Below, in pieces: positions 16,014-24,012 of a DNA stretch of 64,000 nucleotides. Every line of letters begins with the position of its first letter. Positions within the stretch are counted from its first letter, which is position 1. The DNA lies in contig JBARKJ010000046.1 of the NCBI GenBank assembly GCA_049801375.1, forward strand, positions 24,520 through 88,519, given 5' to 3'. The stretch is from JBARKJ01 sp049801375. GTDB taxonomy: Bacteria; Nitrospirota; JACRHJ01. The notes under the pieces are model-generated. The model had not been told where the DNA came from and did no database searches. It saw only the letters and a list, made by a program, of their open reading frames with translations. The position numbers and the translations under genes are program-made.

Positions 16014-17568
16014 CAGCCAGCCCCAGTTTCCTCAAGGCTTCCCTCATCGGCCCCTGAAAAGGCCGGGGCGTCTCGGAGAGAAACGCGTCCTTTACGTCGG
16101 AAGCTTTCACCGTACCGGATCTTACCGCCCCTTGCACCTTCTTCCGGATAGCCTTGCGCGCAATGGGCCGAAGTAGAGCCGGGACTTCCAGCAGGACTTT
16201 CTCGAACACCTCCAGGGCGAAATCGTCCCACAGAGCTTCCTTCGGTTGTGAATCGGGACGTCTTCTCGAACTTGAATCCGAATACATTCCCTGTAGAATA
16301 GCGTTGGCGGGATAGCAGACCCAGTCCGGATGGGTCTTGAAATATTCCCCGGCTATGGAATAAAGGCCGTCTCCCAACCTGTCCGAGACGTAAAACTTAG
16401 GCTCCATAAGCGTATCTTCGGGCGAAATTAATTTCTCATACACGGCGAGGCGGGCAAGGGGCGTGCCCGGATATATCCGCACCCCGGCGACGGCGAACAC
16501 TTTATCGGGCTGCAGTTCCTCAAGGGCGTCGAAGGTCTCTTTAAGCGAATCCCCGTCTTCGCCCGGCCCGCCCAGGAGGAGGAACACGAGGCTCATCAGC
16601 CCTGCCTCCTTCGCGGCCCGGACGGCGTTCACGGCCTCATTCTTTCCGAATTTTTTACCGAGCCTTGGGAGCATCCTGTCGGACAGGGAATCCGCGCCCA
16701 CCTCCACGCTCTCGCATCCCGCCCGCTTCATCTTGTCGAGGAGTCTTGCGTCCAGTCCGACGGGGCTTGCAAGGCATCCCCAGGAAGCTCTTATCCCGCG
16801 CTTAATTATTTCATCGCATACGGCAGCGGCATGGCCGGGCGGATTATTGAATATATTGTCCACGAAATAAAAAGGGGCCGTCAGTCCGGCGTCTATCGCG
16901 CTGCTCATCTCGCGCGCCACTTCCTCGGGGGGCCTCAGGCGCATTTCTCTTCCTTCCAGCCCCGGATAGGTGCAATAGACGCACGAGAAGGAACAGCCGC
17001 GTTTAGACTGGATACCTACCATGTCGTAATCCTTGGCCGGGAAGAGGTCCCACGCTGGCAGGACGAGCGGAGAAAGGCTTAGCGGACTTGGCGGGTTCTG
17101 GAAATAGGAGCCGCCTTCAAACCGGCAAAGGCCGGGGACCTTGGAAAAAGGCGTCTTGCCGGTAAGCGCGTCCGCGAGCATCGGCACGGCCATCTCTCCC
17201 TCTCCGGCTATCCCGTAATCCGCTCCCAGGTATTCAAGTGCGGCCTCCGGCATGATGGAATATCCCGGCCCCCCCAAAACGACAGGGGCTTCCGTCTCTC
17301 GTTTTATCTGCCCGATGACTTCCCTGTAATCCGGCAGGAGAAAACGGCTGGAAGACTCGATATTCCTTATCGAGACGCCGACGAAATCCGGAGAGAGAGA
17401 ACTGATTGCCCGCGTCAGTTCAGTTTCCGGGTCTTCCGCGAAAAGGAGGTCGAGCGCATGCACGTCGTGCCCCGCAAGGCGGAGCGCTTGAGCGACGAGC
17501 GCAAGGCCGAGCGGGGCCGCGGTGAACGGCTCGGTCTCCCTGTTCACGGATACCAACAAAACTTTCAA
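16006..17568 (-). CDS. B12-binding-domain radical SAM protein
   Basis: 520 residues: an N-terminal cobalamin-binding-like domain (~1-140, with GGPGYSIMPEAALEYLGADYG), then a radical SAM core with CxxxCxxC as CSFSCVYC near residue 195 and a C-terminal extension of ~120 residues. Enzymes of this layout include methylases and the anaerobic ring cyclase BchE; many are of unknown substrate. The classical DxHxxG cobalamin ligand motif is not evident, so B12 may not be bound. It overlaps the LpxL-like gene by 8 bases and follows an exported protein by 23 bases, at the distal end of the polyketide gene run. Confidence 0.8.
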   Translation of the reverse strand: MKVLLVSVNRETEPFTAAPLGLALVAQALRLAGHDVHALDLLFAEDPETELTRAISSLSPDFVGVSIRNIESSSRFLLPDYREVIGQIKRETEAPVVLGGPGYSIMPEAALEYLGADYGIAGEGEMAVPMLADALTGKTPFSKVPGLCRFEGGSYFQNPPSPLSLSPLVLPAWDLFPAKDYDMVGIQSKRGCSFSCVYCTYPGLEGREMRLRPPEEVAREMSSAIDAGLTAPFYFVDNIFNNPPGHAAAVCDEIIKRGIRASWGCLASPVGLDARLLDKMKRAGCESVEVGADSLSDRMLPRLGKKFGKNEAVNAVRAAKEAGLMSLVFLLLGGPGEDGDSLKETFDALEELQPDKVFAVAGVRIYPGTPLARLAVYEKLISPEDTLMEPKFYVSDRLGDGLYSIAGEYFKTHPDWVCYPANAILQGMYSDSSSRRRPDSQPKEALWDDFALEVFEKVLLEVPALLRPIARKAIRKKVQGAVRSGTVKASDVKDAFLSETPRPFQGPMREALRKLGLADG

Positions 17569-17591
17569 TCTAGCTAATCCTCCGTGCGGCC

Positions 17592-18176
17592 CTATCTGCT
17601 CAGTTTCTCTACGAACTCCGATATCTTGTCGCCCGTGGCCTTAACCCTGTTTTCCACAAGCGCCCATTTGTCGCCGCCCTGTAGTCCGGAGGTGCTTTCG
17701 TGCTGGAATGTCGCGAGCTCCTTGCCGGTCTTGGCGTCTATGAGTTTGCCTTTCACTGTGATTCCCGCCTGGCCGGCACCCATTCCCCAGAACATCCTGC
17801 TGAATGTGCTCCCCATGTTAACCTGCGAGAACTCGCCCTCGATTATCATGTCCGCCTTGTCGGCGTTCTTGCCGTCCGGATCAATGATAAAGGCGGTGAC
17901 CCTGTCCCCGTTAAGCTCGTTCTTCATAGTCCGGGCTAGCATCTCCTGCCAGTCCTTCAGGTAGTTTTTGAGCTCTCTCTTCTCTTCGTCGTCCACGTTG
18001 TTGTACTCTACGTTATCAGTGGAGAATAGCTTGATCCCGATGGTCCTGTACTTCGAGAGGCTCTCGTCTGTCATTACGTCCTCTTTGTCGAGGACTCCCG
18101 GAGCCGACATCCTGGCTAAGCCATTAATGGGTATCAAAAGTGCGACAACGGCCATTATTAAAAGCATTTTTTTCAT
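17592..18176 (-). CDS. Exported protein resembling the DUF4410 family
   Basis: 194 residues starting at ATG 18176, chosen because AGGAGG lies six bases upstream; an in-frame extension lacks a ribosome site. A signal peptide (KKMLLIMAVVALLIPINGLA) without a lipobox Cys predicts a soluble periplasmic or envelope protein. The pattern of a flexible front part, a GDRVTAFIIDP strand and a gene end with ATFQHESTSGLQGGDKW is like DUF4410 proteins, whose function is not known. It sits between the FAD oxidoreductase and the B12-type radical SAM gene, 72 bases after the former. Confidence 0.65.
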   Translation of the reverse strand: MKKMLLIMAVVALLIPINGLARMSAPGVLDKEDVMTDESLSKYRTIGIKLFSTDNVEYNNVDDEEKRELKNYLKDWQEMLARTMKNELNGDRVTAFIIDPDGKNADKADMIIEGEFSQVNMGSTFSRMFWGMGAGQAGITVKGKLIDAKTGKELATFQHESTSGLQGGDKWALVENRVKATGDKISEFVEKLSR

Positions 18177-18248
18177 TGTATTCCTCCTGTTCACAATCGG
18201 GTTAATAAATAAAAACACGGGTAACCCCCCTTGCCTCCTTTCGAGAAT

Positions 18249-19610
18249 TTAACTTCCGAAATTCTTTATTATCAGTCTCGCGGCGGCCCTGCCGGACAGC
18301 ACCGACGACGCGGCACAGCCGCCGACCGGAAGCACCGTGGAACCTACGCAGTATAATCCCTTGACAGGCGTATTCGTGCCCATCTTCTCGTAATGCACGC
18401 TCTCGGCGACAGGCGAGACGGAACTGGCAAAACCGAAGTTAACCGCATAGTCCATCGGAGTGTAGAGCCTGCCTTCGACCACGCTCTCCCGGAAGCCCGG
18501 AATCAACGAATCCATTTTAGCCATTACTTTCCCGGCCTCGGCCTCGATTGCCTCTCTTGCGATAGCGCCCTTGGGCACGAGGAATTTTATGGTACCGGCA
18601 AGATGCTCCCCGCCCGTGTCATGCGCCGCGCCGGGGACGGAGATGACGTACATATTATCTTCCGGAAACGAGCCGTCTTTCAGGGTCTTGAACATCCCGC
18701 CGACACTTTTCGGAAACATCGCGTAGAGGTGCACGCCCGGAGTAATCTTCGCGCTCCTCTTAAATACCGTGAACACGCTCGCCATGCAAAAACCCTCTTT
18801 GTAGTAGCCCAGCGTGTTCAGGAACCCCTGCGGGAAATTCTCCTTGCCCGCGAGAGAGTGAACCGTCTGCAGAATGCCCGTCCCGCTTATGACACTCTCC
18901 GCCTCTATCTCCCTGCCGTCAAGCAGGACGCCCCTCGCCTTGCCGTCGCTTATCAATATTTTTTTCGGCTGCGCGTTATAGACTATGCCGCCGCCGTTCT
19001 CGCGGATGACGTCGGCCAGAAGTTCGGGCAGTCTCCCCGAACCGGCTCTGGGTATGAATGGCTTATCGTATCCGTACGTCCTGCCGAAGACAAGGTTAAA
19101 CCAATGAGACGGCATATTTTCAGGTTCGTTCCCGGAGAAAAACGCGCCGACATTCAATATCTCCCGTAAATTGTCGTTATCGGTAATCCGGTTTATCACT
19201 TCTTTGTAATTGGAGATTTTCCTGTAGCGGTTAAATAATATCTGACCGCCCATACTGAGGCCGAAGCGGCCGATATCCTTTGCCCCCATCCCCATGCCGC
19301 TAAGGTCCTTAGGCGTATGCAGGCCCGGCGGGATGGTCATGGAGGAATCTGAGCAATTCGCCAGCACCTTGAACCATACCGGCTCCAGCTCTTTTTTCTT
19401 CCCCAGCTCCGAGAATACGCCGAGTAATTTTTTGCCGAAATAGTCCGCGCCGATGTCGAAGCGGTGCCCCATAAGCTCCACCGTCCGGCATCGCCCGCCC
19501 GGCTCGGACATCTTCTCCAGCACCAGCACTTTTTTCCCGGCGCGCGAAAGATACGCTCCGGCGGAAAGCCCGCCAAGACCGGCGCCGATTATTACCGCGT
19601 CATATGACAT
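18249..19610 (-). CDS. FAD-dependent oxidoreductase, phytoene-desaturase-like
   Basis: 453-residue flavoprotein of the phytoene dehydrogenase/amine oxidase fold. The dinucleotide-binding motif VIIGAGLGGLSAGAYLSRAG is at the N terminus, followed by EKMSEPGGRC; the C-terminal FAD contact is GLYCVGSTVLPVGGCAASSVLSGR. ATG 19610 is chosen over an upstream in-frame codon because it places the Rossmann motif at residue ~5 and lies 2 bases after the preceding gene. Enzymes of this group desaturate, isomerise or oxidise hydrophobic polyenes; here oxidation or aromatisation of a polyketide intermediate is a reasonable inference. Confidence 0.82.
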   Translation of the reverse strand: MSYDAVIIGAGLGGLSAGAYLSRAGKKVLVLEKMSEPGGRCRTVELMGHRFDIGADYFGKKLLGVFSELGKKKELEPVWFKVLANCSDSSMTIPPGLHTPKDLSGMGMGAKDIGRFGLSMGGQILFNRYRKISNYKEVINRITDNDNLREILNVGAFFSGNEPENMPSHWFNLVFGRTYGYDKPFIPRAGSGRLPELLADVIRENGGGIVYNAQPKKILISDGKARGVLLDGREIEAESVISGTGILQTVHSLAGKENFPQGFLNTLGYYKEGFCMASVFTVFKRSAKITPGVHLYAMFPKSVGGMFKTLKDGSFPEDNMYVISVPGAAHDTGGEHLAGTIKFLVPKGAIAREAIEAEAGKVMAKMDSLIPGFRESVVEGRLYTPMDYAVNFGFASSVSPVAESVHYEKMGTNTPVKGLYCVGSTVLPVGGCAASSVLSGRAAARLIIKNFGS

Positions 19611-19612
19611 TG

Positions 19613-20815
19613 TCAGGCAAACCCCTTTATCGCCTGCACCGTTTTTTTCGCGGTGTAAACGCATGACTCTATGCACGGGAGCCGGTAGAAATCTCCGGCC
19701 AGATATGCGCCCGGAACCTCGGTCTCGATTCCTCGCGTCCTGCTCCCCGGCGGGATGAGCGTAATCGCCGGAGACCAGCCCACCTTAGGCAGTTCCTTAT
19801 ATTTCCCGAACACGGCCTCGATGTCCGCGTCCGTCCTGTACATGAACATCCCGGCGATGGTCCTGCCGTCAGGCAGGTGTTTCATCTCTCCGCCGTGGAT
19901 GCCGTGGCGGTTTTTATATTTGGAAAAAAGCAGGACGTCGTATTTGCCGTACCGGGGGGTGCGGGACTCGAATATCACTCCGCGCGTCTTGGTGGATTTC
20001 ACGTCCACGGTTATTTCCGGCATCACCTTGCCAAGGCTCTCCTGGCCGGTGGCGAACACCACGCAATCCGCCGTCTCCTTCAAAGGCTCCCCCTTCGGCC
20101 CTTTAAGACTTATATCAAAAGTCCCTGATGCATTTTTCTTTACCCTCTCGACCTTATATCCCGTCTTTACAACGCCCGGCATCCTCCGCACAAGCTCGGC
20201 CGCCACCTCCGCCATCCCCTTGTGCGGTACGCGCACGGGCGAATCGCCGTACGCAAACAGGAACAGCCCATGGTCCGCGGCGATGTGAGGCGGGTCTATA
20301 TACCCGAAGCTGGAGAACGGCTGGACGATGTAGTCCAGCATTTTTTGCGAATAACCCATCTCGCGCACGCAGAACTCTTCGAGTGAAATCGAATGAAGCT
20401 CCCGAAGCTTCGGGTCCCAGTTCTCCATCCGGAAGTCCAGGCCCTTTATAAACTTCTTCAGCCGCCCCCACTGCATGTACTCGGAAAAAGTAAAAAAGCC
20501 GCTTCTGAACATGGACCAGGAATCAAGGCCGGTGATTTTATCGCCTATCTGGAGGGCAAATTTTTTAAGCCTGATCAGCTCGTGCGACACGCCCAGTTCC
20601 GCGATCAGTTCCGTGAAGTGCGGGTTCAGGCGTGGCGCGAACATCATCGCGCCTTTATTTATATATACCCCTTCATATTCCAGCGTCGCGAACCGTCCGC
20701 CCGCATCCGGCCTCTTCTCATAGACGACCGGCTGGCAGCCCTCCTTCCGCAGGTAATAGGCCGTCGAAAGCCCGGCGATACCGGCACCGAAAATCAAGAC
20801 CTTTTTATTTAACAT
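19613..20815 (-). CDS. FAD/NAD(P)-binding oxidoreductase, protoporphyrinogen-oxidase-like
   Basis: 400-residue flavoprotein with GAGIAGLSTAYYLRKEG at the N terminus, an EKRPDAGGR second motif and a C-terminal FAD contact (GAYLAGDFYRLPCIESCVYTAKKT). Overall shape is that of HemG/HemY or amine oxidase relatives. It is nearly fused to the next FAD gene (2-base gap), suggesting the two work together. It follows the amidohydrolase gene after a 112-base spacer that looks like a repeat element, so it may be on the same transcript. Substrate unknown. Confidence 0.8.
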   Translation of the reverse strand: MLNKKVLIFGAGIAGLSTAYYLRKEGCQPVVYEKRPDAGGRFATLEYEGVYINKGAMMFAPRLNPHFTELIAELGVSHELIRLKKFALQIGDKITGLDSWSMFRSGFFTFSEYMQWGRLKKFIKGLDFRMENWDPKLRELHSISLEEFCVREMGYSQKMLDYIVQPFSSFGYIDPPHIAADHGLFLFAYGDSPVRVPHKGMAEVAAELVRRMPGVVKTGYKVERVKKNASGTFDISLKGPKGEPLKETADCVVFATGQESLGKVMPEITVDVKSTKTRGVIFESRTPRYGKYDVLLFSKYKNRHGIHGGEMKHLPDGRTIAGMFMYRTDADIEAVFGKYKELPKVGWSPAITLIPPGSRTRGIETEVPGAYLAGDFYRLPCIESCVYTAKKTVQAIKGFA

Positions 20816-20927
20816 TCAAAACCTTTCGTTACTTTCTTTTGGGTAAAAAGCAGCTAAGGCGCTGTGCATTTGTCCATCTTCGGAGCCTTCGCCTCCGTAA
20901 GGTAGAAGTAACCAAATAAAACCGGAA
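20816..20927. repeat. Possible small dispersed repeat between two operon genes
   Basis: The 112-base spacer has imperfect inverted ends (GTTACTTTCT near 20829 and AGAAGTAAC near 20905) and an internal CGGAG...CTCCG hairpin (20880-20896). No gene or clear terminator is seen. The structure is like small non-autonomous repeats found between genes, but only one copy is in this window. Confidence 0.35.
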
Positions 20928-21839
20928 TTATAAACCAAGTACAGTTGCCAAATTACCGTACAAAATCTTTTGTTTGGAAGGAAGCGTTAAGGCTAGTGCG
21001 TTAACCGCGTCTATCGACGCCTTTATCTCCCGGTTCGCCGGGAAATCGCTCCCCCACAGCACCCTGTCCTCGCCGAATACATCGGCCGCAAGTTCCAGCA
21101 TCTTTACGTCCGCCGTGCCGGAAGTGTCCACGTAAACTTTCTTCAACGTCTCCCCCGGTTCCTCACCCATGTCCTTCACTATCCCCCGGCCAAGGAGCAT
21201 CTTGTACGTCCTTCCGTATCTGCCGGCAAGAAACGGCATCACGCCAGCAAAGCTCGCGAACACAAGCTTCAGCCGGGGGAACTTTTTCAGCAGGCCAGAG
21301 TCGATAACCCTGGCGAGGCAGAGCGTGGTATCGAACGCATACTGGAACACCGGAGTTATCAGCGGGTGGCGCAGCTTCTCGAACCCGAACGGAGTAAGCG
21401 TAGTGGGATGAAAAAAGACCGGCGCTCCCCACCCTTCGGCCTTCTCGAAAAAAGGCAGGAACCTATCATCGTCCGGATAATTACCGCCGTTGTTCGTCGG
21501 CACTGTAAATCCGGCCGCGCCCTGCGCCAATGCCTCTTCCCCCAGAGTGACCATATCGTCAGCCCCTGCCAATGGCACTGACCCAAGCCATAAAATACGC
21601 CCAGTCGACCTCTTTGCTATGTCCTTCACCGCCCCGTTATATACGCGCGCCGCATCCGTTTCCGCAAGGGCGGCCTTGATGTGAAAATCGGTAGTCGGGT
21701 ATGATACCAGCGCGCGAGAAACGCCGGCTTCGTCCATTGCACGAAGATGGTTATCAATTCCGCCCCAGGACTCGTTGTAGAACGAGGCGTGTTTGATTAC
21801 CTCGTCCGGCAATAGATGGAAATGCGAATCGAATATCAT
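20928..21839 (-). CDS. Amidohydrolase family 2 (ACMSD-like) protein
   Basis: 303-residue TIM-barrel metalloenzyme of the amidohydrolase-2 group, which includes ACMSD and aromatic-acid decarboxylases such as gamma-resorcylate decarboxylase. The metal-binding DSHFHL motif starts the protein, later His (FFHPTT) and the final GSDFP metal/acid motif (VLWGSDFPANRE) are present. ATG 21839 shares one base with the upstream stop (TAATG); an in-frame extension to 21887 is rejected. Within this cluster, decarboxylation or hydrolysis of an aromatic polyketide intermediate is an attractive inference. Confidence 0.78.
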   Translation of the reverse strand: MIFDSHFHLLPDEVIKHASFYNESWGGIDNHLRAMDEAGVSRALVSYPTTDFHIKAALAETDAARVYNGAVKDIAKRSTGRILWLGSVPLAGADDMVTLGEEALAQGAAGFTVPTNNGGNYPDDDRFLPFFEKAEGWGAPVFFHPTTLTPFGFEKLRHPLITPVFQYAFDTTLCLARVIDSGLLKKFPRLKLVFASFAGVMPFLAGRYGRTYKMLLGRGIVKDMGEEPGETLKKVYVDTSGTADVKMLELAADVFGEDRVLWGSDFPANREIKASIDAVNALALTLPSKQKILYGNLATVLGL

Positions 21840-22564
21840 TAATATCTCAGCACTTCTTTTATCGTTTGAAACAGCTCCGAATTCCACACGTCGTATACTT
21901 GTTCGCCCACCGCGCGCGCCATCATTGTTGCTGGTTTATTCTCCTCATAGGACGGCATCGGCTTATCCAGCAGGGTTTTAAAACCGGGATGCTCCATCGC
22001 GAAACGCTTTCCAACCATGCAGAGGTTCCTCATCTCCGCATCCATCAGGGCGATTCCAGCGCACGCGACCGACGTCGCCGTCATTGCTTTCAGGTAATGG
22101 AACAGGTAATAGAGCGCGCCCTCCATGCCGAGCGCCGCGCCAACCGCGAGGTTACCCACCGGGGCGCCCTTGAAAGGGTTTTTCGGGTATGCGGTGATAG
22201 TCGTCCCCCATATCTCCGAACGCTCCTGTTCGTGCAGGGGGCGGGTCCTGTGCAAAAGGTTCATGACTATTGCGGGCTGTTGATAGGCATAGACCGGGGA
22301 CGAAAAAATAAACGCGTCCGATTCGGACATTTTATCAAAAATGAGCTTTCCGTCGTCGCCCTTGTCTTCAAGTAGAGGGCAGGTAAGGCCGCAGAGGCAG
22401 CGGTTGCATGCGAGGCATGGCTTCACGTTGTAATTTATCAGGCGGATAACTTCAGACTCGGCGCCTTTTTCCTCGGCGGCCTCAAGCGCCTTGCGCAGAA
22501 AATAATCGCTGGCGGATTTCTGCTTCCCCCTCTTGTGCGTCCCACAGATACCAAGTATCTTCAT
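21839..22564 (-). CDS. Flavodoxin-like NAD(P)H reductase with a Cys-rich motif (iron-sulfur flavoprotein type)
   Basis: 241-residue FMN-binding protein of the NADPH-dependent FMN reductase family, beginning ILGICGTHKRGKQKSAS, the usual phosphate-binding loop. A compact Cys motif, CLACNRCLCGLTC near residue 50, matches iron-sulfur flavoproteins that pass electrons from ferredoxin to FMN. ATG 22564 overlaps the aromatase/cyclase stop (ATGA), so it is translationally coupled to the polyketide genes. It could supply reducing power to the pathway or reduce an intermediate such as a quinone. Confidence 0.8.
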   Translation of the reverse strand: MKILGICGTHKRGKQKSASDYFLRKALEAAEEKGAESEVIRLINYNVKPCLACNRCLCGLTCPLLEDKGDDGKLIFDKMSESDAFIFSSPVYAYQQPAIVMNLLHRTRPLHEQERSEIWGTTITAYPKNPFKGAPVGNLAVGAALGMEGALYYLFHYLKAMTATSVACAGIALMDAEMRNLCMVGKRFAMEHPGFKTLLDKPMPSYEENKPATMMARAVGEQVYDVWNSELFQTIKEVLRY

Positions 22565-22989
22565 ATTCCCTCGATTATTTCTTTTATCCTCTGCATGTTC
22601 TTCTTCGAGTGCTCGTTTATACGGGCTTCCGCCGTTTTGTCGTCCACCGGCGCTTTTTCGTCCATAGAGAAGTCCTGCTCCCAGGTCATCTCCACCCCGC
22701 CGTCTTTCTCTACGTATGTCCAGAGGAGGTCCATGTATTTGAACGGGAACATCGGCTCCTCGCGTTTCGCGGAGCATTTATGCCCGGGCTTGTCCAGGAT
22801 GCGACTGGAGCGCCAGGACTTCCCATCTTTGTTGGTCAACTGGAAGGTTATTTTGTTTCCTTCGCGCGAAAGGATCTTCGCGTCCGAATACTCGTCAAAA
22901 AGCTCGGGCCAGCGCTCGATGTCGTTCGTAATGTCGAACACGCTCCCATAAGGCGCGTTTATGAAGATTGAATTCTTGGTGTGTGCCAT
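22561..22989 (-). CDS. Polyketide aromatase/cyclase of the TcmN type (SRPBCC fold)
   Basis: 142-residue SRPBCC (START-like) protein. The sequence follows the first domain of TcmN/WhiE-type aromatase/cyclases closely: NSIFINAP near the start, TNDIERWPELFDEY at ~22-35, then FKYMDLLWTY, a GGVEMTWEQDF strand and a final KNMQRIKEIIEG helix. Such enzymes direct the first ring closure and aromatisation of a poly-beta-ketone. It starts 10 bases downstream of the PF04199-type cyclase and overlaps the flavoprotein gene by 4 bases. The match, recalled without a search, is strong enough that a generic SRPBCC call would be too cautious. Confidence 0.85.
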   Translation of the reverse strand: MAHTKNSIFINAPYGSVFDITNDIERWPELFDEYSDAKILSREGNKITFQLTNKDGKSWRSSRILDKPGHKCSAKREEPMFPFKYMDLLWTYVEKDGGVEMTWEQDFSMDEKAPVDDKTAEARINEHSKKNMQRIKEIIEGI

Positions 22990-22998
22990 TATTTTCCT

Positions 22999-23769
22999 TT
23001 AGTCCTCGAGTATAGCCACGGCGCGTGCCCATGCCGCGCCCGCGTTTTTTATCTTTACAGGGAAACAGGCGAACTTAAATCCGTGCGCCCTCGGGAGCGC
23101 GCCGAGGTTTGCGAGCCGCTCTATATGACAGTATTCTTTTTTTCTTCCCAGCATGTGTACCGGCCAGAGTTTTGAGCTGTCCGCGGTCGTTTGATAATCT
23201 GCTACCATATTCATAAAAGGCCTGTCCAGGCCCGGCGCGTCGGTCCCGATAGTCCTGATTCCAAGACCGAATAAATATTCCGCCGCACGGGCATCCAAAC
23301 CCGCGAATTTAAGAAAATATTCCTTGGTGCCAAAGTACCTGTCCGCCCCGGTCCTGATGAGCGCGATATCGCCCGGTTTCGGCTTGTAATTTATTTCTTC
23401 TAAGCCCCGCCGCACATCATCCGGTTTTATTTCTCCGCCGGGCGGCAGACTTCTCATGTCAATTACAAAACCGTCCCCATAGCACCATTCAAGGGGGACC
23501 TCGTCTATCTTCTTCGCCGGCCGTCCTTCCGATTCCGGCCCGAAATGCCACGGCGCGTCCACGTGCGTCCCGCAGTGAACCGACGCCTGGACGGTCTCAT
23601 GTGACAGGAACATCCCGCCGGGAAAAGTATCGCCGCCAATTTTCTTCTCTCCCGGAAATTTTTCCCCTACCCTCTCCGCGCCCTCCTCATGGCCAATCCG
23701 GGTCACCTGTACCGGAAAAGGTTCAGGCGCCAAGTCGTCTATAGGGGTGCTTAGGTCGATTATTTTCAA
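22999..23769 (-). CDS. Metal-dependent cyclase family protein (PF04199 type, DpsY/kynurenine formamidase-like)
   Basis: 256-residue cyclase-family enzyme with the metal-binding motif HCGTHVDAPWHF near residue 66 and the GDIALIRTG strand of the family. Members include bacterial kynurenine formamidase and, in aromatic polyketide clusters, late-ring cyclases such as DpsY. The TTG start at 23769 overlaps the acyl carrier protein stop (TTGA). Direct coupling to the carrier protein and the next-gene aromatase argues for the polyketide role. Confidence 0.83.
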   Translation of the reverse strand: MKIIDLSTPIDDLAPEPFPVQVTRIGHEEGAERVGEKFPGEKKIGGDTFPGGMFLSHETVQASVHCGTHVDAPWHFGPESEGRPAKKIDEVPLEWCYGDGFVIDMRSLPPGGEIKPDDVRRGLEEINYKPKPGDIALIRTGADRYFGTKEYFLKFAGLDARAAEYLFGLGIRTIGTDAPGLDRPFMNMVADYQTTADSSKLWPVHMLGRKKEYCHIERLANLGALPRAHGFKFACFPVKIKNAGAAWARAVAILED

Positions 23770-24002
23770 GACCTGGCCGCCACGGTTAGAAAATAGTCGA
23801 TTATCTCGCGGACCGTAATCACGCCGTTTATCACGCCGTCGGGGATTTTGGCCGAGAATTCTTTTTCCAGCGCAACCATCAGTTCCACCATCTCAGTCGA
23901 GTCAATCCCGAGACCGCTTTTCAAAGTCGCGTCAGGGCGAAGTTCATTTTTGCCTATGCCTATTTCCGCGAAAACTTTTTCTACCCTCTCTTCTACCGGC
24001 AT
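23766..24002 (-). CDS. Acyl carrier protein
   Basis: 78-residue carrier protein. The phosphopantetheine attachment serine is Ser35 in GIDSTEM, and the protein has the short helical, acidic profile of the family. An AGAGGTAAAGG ribosome site precedes ATG 24002. It follows the chain-length factor by 10 bases, the standard order KS-alpha, KS-beta, ACP of type II polyketide synthases. Confidence 0.9.
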   Translation of the reverse strand: MPVEERVEKVFAEIGIGKNELRPDATLKSGLGIDSTEMVELMVALEKEFSAKIPDGVINGVITVREIIDYFLTVAARS

Positions 24003-24012
24003 CCTTTACCTC

